DNA from: CAZUDI01 sp964618975
GTDB taxonomy: Bacteria > Desulfobacterota > Desulfomonilia > UBA1062
Direction of reading: 5' to 3'
Length of the DNA stretch: 28,205 nt
Assembly (NCBI GenBank): GCA_964618975.1
Contig: CAZUDI010000048.1
Coordinates: forward strand, 1 to 28,205
Made by a program: the position numbers and the translations under genes. The notes under the pieces are model-generated. The model ran no database searches and had not been told where the DNA came from. It saw nothing but the letters and a program-made list of their open reading frames with translations. Positions 23,848 through 28,205 of this stretch are shown one piece after another; the first letter of the stretch is position 1, and each line of letters begins with the position of its first letter.

Positions 23848-24636
23848 TCAGGCCGACGGCAGCGAGGTGAAGACCCCCCGGGGGTCCACTTCCTCGCGCA
23901 GGACCCGGATGATCTCGGGGCCCGGCATGGGGGTGACCGGGATCTCGCCTGCGGGCAGCAGGAGTTCGAAGCCGGTGCAGGCCTGGGCGATCTCGACGGT
24001 CATGCCCGGGTGGAGCGACTTGATGCGCATGCGCTTGGTTGTGGGTTCGAAGTCGTAGACCGCGCACTGCGTGATGACGGCTACGGGACCATTGCCCAGG
24101 AGACCGGCCGCCTGCCGGGAACTGCCGCCCTCGAGGTGCCCCACCGAGGTGATGAAATCCACCCGTGCGGGAAACTTTTCCGGGGTCTGCAGGCCCACGA
24201 GGACCATGTTCTCGGTGAGCGAGGTGAGGTCGTTGTTGCCGCCGGATCCGGTCAGCCGGACCCTGGGGTGTGTGAGGTCGTCGCCGATGTGGTGGGTGTT
24301 GACATTGCCGTACATGTCCACCTGGGCGTAGCCCAGAAAGGCGATATCCACGTAGCCGTTGGCGCACTGTCCGAAGGAATAGGCCATCTCGAGGATCGCC
24401 GGGGATTTGCGCCAGGTGAAGGGGCAGCCCACACTCCAGGGCAGACCGCCGCCCATGGGATCCTGTCCGCCGGATTCGTAGACCATGGTGATATGGGGGG
24501 CGTGGGTCCTGCGGGCCAGGATGCCCGCCACCATGGGCAGTCCGGTCCCCACGTAGACCACCGAATGGTCCTCGATCTGGGTGGAAAGGATGTAGGCCAG
24601 GACCTCCAGGGGATTAGCTGGAGCGTTGTCTTGCAT
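23848..24636 (-). CDS. Glutaconate-type CoA-transferase, beta subunit
   Basis: Encodes 262 residues of the class I CoA-transferase beta family. MVYESGG places a Glu at residue 54, the position of the catalytic glutamate that forms the glutamyl-CoA thioester in glutaconate CoA-transferase. GYVDIAFLGYAQVDMYGNVN, GSGGNNDLTSL, VDFITSVGH and AVYDFE are further family blocks. Pairs with the alpha subunit 60 nt upstream. AGGAGG precedes ATG 24636. The acid substrate is unknown because no pathway genes adjoin. Confidence 0.9.
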   Translation of the reverse strand: MQDNAPANPLEVLAYILSTQIEDHSVVYVGTGLPMVAGILARRTHAPHITMVYESGGQDPMGGGLPWSVGCPFTWRKSPAILEMAYSFGQCANGYVDIAFLGYAQVDMYGNVNTHHIGDDLTHPRVRLTGSGGNNDLTSLTENMVLVGLQTPEKFPARVDFITSVGHLEGGSSRQAAGLLGNGPVAVITQCAVYDFEPTTKRMRIKSLHPGMTVEIAQACTGFELLLPAGEIPVTPMPGPEIIRVLREEVDPRGVFTSLPSA

Positions 24637-24696
24637 GATTTACCTCCTGTACTTATGCTGTGTTGGCAGAGCTAAAGGGGCACGGGGCACAGCTTA

Positions 24697-25788
24697 TCAA
24701 AAGTAGATGCCCGGGTCATGGTCCCTGGTGACCTCTTCATAGGCAAAATCGACCCCCTCGTTGTCATTTTCGGCGGCTCTGGTCTGGCGACGGGCCTCGG
24801 CAATCCAGCGTGCGCCACCGAGTTTCTCGATGAAGGCGAACTGGTCCGGGGAATCCATGATCCAGTATTCGAGCAGTTCCTGGGTGTTGGCGTCACTGAC
24901 CCCGCCATAGCGCACGAATTTCTCCCACCACTGCCGCGACCAGTAATAACAGCCGGGCATGTTGCCGGGCACGGCGCCAAAGGGGAGCTCGACCACGCAA
25001 TCGGCATAGATGAAGGGGATCACGGTTCCCTTTCTGGTGTAGCGTATGTCCTCTTCGGTCACGATCTCCTCGGCGGTGATGATCACCTTGCGGGCCGAGG
25101 CCGCCACGGCATAATCGTTGACCACCGGGCCGTAGATATAGGCGTTGCCATACTTGTCGGCGGCGTGCACGTGAATGATGGCCACATCCACGTAGAGGGC
25201 TGGGACGAAGACCACGGGGTCCGGGTCATCCCGCAGGGGATTTTGCATGACTTTCAGGTAAGGATTGTGCCGGATGATGTCGGATCCGAGCATCTGCTTG
25301 CTGAGAAGTCCCGGGGCGCCGAGCTGGGCGGCCTTGAATCCCTGGGCCACTCCCCCGTGGCTCCATTCGGAGAGAATCGAGACGCGTCCCTCTTTGAGAT
25401 TGCGGGAGTAGTTCCGATCAGTGCCGCGCATCTCCACGCCCACATAGGAGTTATGCGAGTATTTCACCGCCTGGTAGTTGATCATGTAGCTCTGATTCGT
25501 GTTGGGGGCGCCGATCATCTGCAGGCCTTTCTTGCCCTGCCGCATGATTTCGAAGAAGGCCTGGTGCGCGGTCCTCACATAGGAAAAGCCCCCGTCGGCC
25601 AGAATGTCTCCGTCCTGGACGAAGGTGGCGATGGCCTCCTTCAGACTCATGCGTTTGTCCCTTTTGGAGCGCTCCTTTTTGAGGTGCGCCTGCCTGGCCG
25701 AGGGGAAGTCCACCAGGCGGTTGAGGATCGAGGTGTCCTCGATTTTGAGACGCTCCAGGGCCTCTTGGTTGTAGCTGAACGTGCTCAT
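24697..25788 (-). CDS. Glutaconate-type CoA-transferase, alpha subunit, with N-terminal extension
   Basis: Encodes 363 residues, longer than the ~290-320 usual for GctA/IpdA-type subunits. The family domain begins near residue 47 (MSLKEAIATFVQDGDILADG), so about 46 charged residues (KKERSKRDKR) are extra. Family blocks: GGFSYVRTAHQAFFEI, MIGAPNTNQSY, SILSEWSHG, VFVPALYVDVAIIHVHAADK and KVIITAEEIV. AAGGAGG ~10 nt before ATG 25788 supports the long start. With the beta subunit it would move CoA between acyl-CoA and a free acid in the cytoplasm. Transcribed from the promoter at 25863-25891. Confidence 0.9.
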   Translation of the reverse strand: MSTFSYNQEALERLKIEDTSILNRLVDFPSARQAHLKKERSKRDKRMSLKEAIATFVQDGDILADGGFSYVRTAHQAFFEIMRQGKKGLQMIGAPNTNQSYMINYQAVKYSHNSYVGVEMRGTDRNYSRNLKEGRVSILSEWSHGGVAQGFKAAQLGAPGLLSKQMLGSDIIRHNPYLKVMQNPLRDDPDPVVFVPALYVDVAIIHVHAADKYGNAYIYGPVVNDYAVAASARKVIITAEEIVTEEDIRYTRKGTVIPFIYADCVVELPFGAVPGNMPGCYYWSRQWWEKFVRYGGVSDANTQELLEYWIMDSPDQFAFIEKLGGARWIAEARRQTRAAENDNEGVDFAYEEVTRDHDPGIYF

Positions 25789-25862
25789 GCAACATTACCC
25801 TCCTTTTCGTAAGATGAGATAAAAGATCCGCAGGAACGGCTTGGAATGGTGCGAATCAATTA

Positions 25863-25891
25863 ATCTTACACGTTCTGTGAAGACGGGTCAA
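25863..25891 (-). promoter_or_regulatory. Strong sigma70-type promoter of the CoA-transferase operon
   Basis: On the minus strand TTGACC (25891-25886), exact 17-nt spacer, TAAGAT (25868-25863). The expected leader is ~70 nt and ends in a good Shine-Dalgarno. Confidence 0.78.
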
Positions 25892-25924
25892 GTGCGTCCC
25901 GCCCGCCCTCGGGGTTTTGGTGGG

Positions 25925-25990
25925 GATGGAAATGGATGATGCCAGCCAGGCGAAACCCCGTGGGCCGGGAATCGATCCTCAGGGCTGTAT
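25925..25990 (-). repeat. Decayed copy F of the dispersed intergenic repeat
   Basis: On the minus strand it reads GCCCTGAGGATCGATTCCC, which follows the GCCTGAGGGTCGCATTCCC start of copies C-E. The hairpin and tail are not conserved. It lies in the 308-bp space 25789-26096, which holds no gene. Confidence 0.4.
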
Positions 25991-26096
25991 GCATCCGGTC
26001 CATCCCGGGCGGGGAAGATTTCCCCCTTCCGTTCGGTATGGTTTTAATCTACAATTGAAAAGATGATGAAGAGAATCCCGGGAGAGAGGGGTACAT

Positions 26097-26729
26097 ATGC
26101 TGAAGATTCTCATCGCCGATGATCATCCCATCGTCCGCGAGGGGCTAAAACAGATCCTGGCCGATGAGCCGGACATGGAGATCGTCGGAGAGGCAGGCAA
26201 CGGACAGGAGGTGGTGGATTTCATGTGGCACAACGAGTGCGACGTTGTGCTGTTGGATATCTCCATGCCTGGTAGGGGCGGGCTGGACGTCATCAAGGAG
26301 CTCAAGCAGGAGCGGCCCAAGCTTGCCATTCTGATCCTCAGTATGCACCCGGAGGATCAGTTCGCCGTGCGGGCCTTGAGGGCCGGCGCCAGCGGCTATC
26401 TGACCAAGGCCTCGGCCTCGGACGAGCTCGTCAAGGCCGTACGCAAGGTCTCTGTCGGTGGCAAGTATATCAGCCCCTCCACGGCCGAGATGCTAGCGGA
26501 TCAGATCGATCAGAACGGCAGTACGCTGCCCCACGAGCGCCTCTCGGACCGCGAATATCAGGTAATGCTCATGCTGGCCTCCGGCAAGACGGTCAAGGAG
26601 ATCGCCGATGAGCTGTGCCTGAGTGTCAAGACCATCAGTACCTATCGCTCACGGATCCTGGAGAAGACCAAGGTCAAGAACAATGCCCAGCTGACCATCT
26701 ACGCCGTGAAGCACCACCTGCTGGAGTAG
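26097..26729 (+). CDS. NarL/FixJ-family response regulator
   Basis: Encodes 210 residues. Receiver domain (1-~120): acidic pair D8-D9 in IADDHP, phospho-acceptor D54 in VVLLDISMPG, Ser in ILILSMH and Lys in YLTKAS, so phosphorylation should work. C-terminal GerE/LuxR helix-turn-helix (~147-205): LSDREYQVMLMLASGKTVKE, then LCLSVKTISTYRSRILEK with a normal recognition helix. No sensor kinase is adjacent. GAGAGAGGGG precedes ATG 26097. A paralogue lies ~520 bp downstream. Confidence 0.94.
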   Translation: MLKILIADDHPIVREGLKQILADEPDMEIVGEAGNGQEVVDFMWHNECDVVLLDISMPGRGGLDVIKELKQERPKLAILILSMHPEDQFAVRALRAGASGYLTKASASDELVKAVRKVSVGGKYISPSTAEMLADQIDQNGSTLPHERLSDREYQVMLMLASGKTVKEIADELCLSVKTISTYRSRILEKTKVKNNAQLTIYAVKHHLLE

Positions 26730-26960
26730 GTGCTCGATCACAGTGCCTGTTGGATACAGGGGCGACCATGGGCCTGCATGTCCTGCCCCCGGCGATTTCG
26801 CGGCCGCTCGAATGGGCCGTGCAACGAACGGACAGGGATCCCTGCGCGTCACGGTTTTTCTCTCCGGCGAGGGGATGCACCCTGAACATGTCCTTGGTAA
26901 CTCCGCAGGCAGGGGCACGCTGATAGCGGCCTTATCACCTCAGTCCCGATAGGCTTTCCA

Positions 26961-27070
26961 CCCTGCCGGCCGGCACCTGTATGTGTGGCAGGGATCATGG
27001 GTGCCTGTCCGATAACAGGGCTCAGTACAACTGTATGACCATATGCAATCCCATGCGTGATCAGCATATG
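26961..27070. promoter_or_regulatory. Hairpin and CATATGC inverted repeat between the two regulators
   Basis: CCCTGCC (26961-26967) pairs with GGCAGGG (26987-26993). Further on, CATATGC (27040-27046) is mirrored by GCATATG (27064-27070) with a 17-nt gap, like a dimer operator. The whole 26730-27252 space (523 bp) has no convincing gene; short open frames in it lack family features and ribosome sites. Confidence 0.4.
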
Positions 27071-27252
27071 ACCTACAGGTGTTCAGGCGGAGGTCTTACA
27101 CGCTTTCGGGCCGTTCGCTGATATTTCCTGTCCGTTGCACTGTGTTAGATACTAAAATGAGAAGATCTTGTAGGTGAGGGCCACAGCGGAATTCCTGTCA
27201 GTGGGAAGGGAGGTTCCTCTCGTTCTCAGACAGGACCGGGACAGACGCATAC

Positions 27253-27873
27253 ATGGAACGCAGAATATTCATTGCTGATCATCATGACGTCGTGCGGGCG
27301 AGGTTGAAGCAGATTCTGGCCGAGGAGCCGGACATGCTGGTGGTTGGAGAAACGGGGGATGCCCAGGGCATGCTCGATTACCTTCAGGGCCACTTGGTTG
27401 ATTACGTCCTCATGGACATCGCCATTCCCGGCCGCCACGGGCTGGATGTCATCCGCGATCTCGAGGGCGCACAGCCCGGACTGCTCTTTATCGTCCTGAG
27501 TACCTATCCCGAGGAGCAGTATGCGGTGCGCGCCTTGTGGGCCGGTGCCAGCGGGTACGTCTCCAAGGTGAGTGCCTCGGAGGAGCTCGTCAGGGCTATC
27601 CGAAGGATAGAGGCGGGCGGGAAATATCTAAGCGAGACCGTGCTGGGGGGTACGGGACGTGCCGAGGTCGCTTGGTTGCGTAACCGTCTCTCGGAGCGGG
27701 AATACCGCATTATGCTCATGCTGGCCGCGGGCAAGAGTATCGAGCAGATCTCCCTCGAGATGGTCCTGGATTCGCAGGACGTTAATGATTGCCGTGCCAG
27801 TGTGCTGGAAAAGCTGTGCGTCAGGAACAACCGGGATCTGACCCTGTTTGCAGCCCATAGCTGCCTCCTCTGA
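27253..27873 (+). CDS. Degenerate paralogue of the NarL/FixJ-family regulator
   Basis: Encodes 206 residues, collinear with the 26097-26729 product (shared KQILAEEPDM, GLDVI, EEQYAVRAL-AGASGY, LSEREYRIMLMLAAGKS). The acidic pair is altered: IADHHD has Asp9-His10 instead of Asp-Asp. Phospho-acceptor D55 (LMDIAIPG), Ser (IVLSTYP) and Lys (YVSKVS) remain. In the DNA-binding half the recognition helix VKTISTYRSR is replaced by SQDVNDCRAS, so normal promoter binding is doubtful. No Shine-Dalgarno before ATG 27253. The frame is intact and codon use is normal, so it is probably expressed and may be an atypical regulator or dimerising decoy (inference). Confidence 0.88.
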   Translation: MERRIFIADHHDVVRARLKQILAEEPDMLVVGETGDAQGMLDYLQGHLVDYVLMDIAIPGRHGLDVIRDLEGAQPGLLFIVLSTYPEEQYAVRALWAGASGYVSKVSASEELVRAIRRIEAGGKYLSETVLGGTGRAEVAWLRNRLSEREYRIMLMLAAGKSIEQISLEMVLDSQDVNDCRASVLEKLCVRNNRDLTLFAAHSCLL

Positions 27874-27880
27874 TTTCGAT

Positions 27881-27899
27881 GATCCCCGGCCGGGGGATC
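27881..27899 (+). terminator. Hairpin after the second regulator
   Basis: GATCCCC (27881-27887) pairs with GGGGATC (27893-27899), 7 nt past the stop codon. No T run follows. The remaining 27900-28205 is AT-rich to ~28110 and shows no supported gene. Confidence 0.6.
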
Positions 27900-28205
27900 T
27901 AGTGCCACGGAATAAGAATACCCATAGATATGAAATAATTTACCACTTTTGATGTAATGGCATGAGATTTTGGACGGGTCCTTCATGCTTGATCCTTGAA
28001 TATGCTGATAAAACAGATGAATTTAATTGTGCGGCGGCTGGAATGCATATTGCTAATTAGTCTGTGACATCAATGAATCTGTTGTGAAATGAAAAAGGAT
28101 GGTTTGTCCTCGATCCACCAACACCTATCGACGGTGAGGCCCGCGCCTGACTCAAGGATTCACCAGGCATAGCGGAGCCTTGTCAAGTTTCCTGCCGGAG
28201 GATTG

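Noticed and set aside
28089..28172. 27-codon open frame starting MKKDGLSS
   Set aside because: No ribosome site, no homology signal, too short to support.

Overview
The window is GC-rich bacterial chromosome with densely packed genes and strong G/C third-position bias. Several genes suggest an anaerobe-capable organism with much iron-sulfur chemistry: a PflX-type radical SAM protein, two [4Fe-4S] proteins and a glutaconate-type CoA-transferase pair. A DapL-type lysine pathway enzyme and GC-rich intergenic hairpin repeats add to this. Together they fit a Desulfobacterota-like or neighbouring Gram-negative lineage, but this is inference from gene content and no marker gene fixes it. I see no rRNA, tRNA, CRISPR array, transposase or phage gene. 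A 100-N run shows the source is a draft scaffold.

Layout. 1-2289 is a minus-strand cluster: partial radical SAM protein, PEBP/YbhB protein, DUF72 protein, SixA-like phosphatase. 2586-5373 has a QueG-like Fe-S protein, a divergent UPF0200-like P-loop kinase and a Cys-rich ferredoxin-type protein with a possible helical N-terminus. 5447-7565 has a SAM methyltransferase and a Nudix hydrolase with an extra C-terminal helical domain. 7657-10814 has a D-2-hydroxyacid dehydrogenase diverging from a protein that joins an unknown N-terminal region, a Ser/Thr kinase and a HAD-type phosphatase. 11024-12838 has a Lys/Ala/Pro-rich anchored protein interrupted by the N run, a decayed serine hydroxymethyltransferase and a membrane zinc-ribbon protein. 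12968-19483 has dapL, a YbdG-type mechanosensitive channel, a DUF2914 protein and clpB. 19573-23488 has an alpha/beta hydrolase, a SAM hydroxide adenosyltransferase, a YbhN-type membrane protein and YggS. 23848-25788 is a two-gene CoA-transferase operon with a clear sigma70 promoter. 26097-27873 holds two paralogous NarL/FixJ regulators, the second degenerate.

Most genes are housekeeping or stress functions and do not form one pathway. The points that stand out are: (1) the kinase-HAD phosphatase fusion; (2) a dispersed intergenic hairpin repeat at five or more loci; (3) an N-gap flanked by an identical 55-nt sequence, which when collapsed restores one reading frame; (4) an out-of-frame relic of a serine hydroxymethyltransferase; (5) a response-regulator duplicate with a damaged acidic pocket and recognition helix; (6) three genes whose start codons lie 6-8 nt after a -10 box with no Shine-Dalgarno, suggesting leaderless mRNAs.
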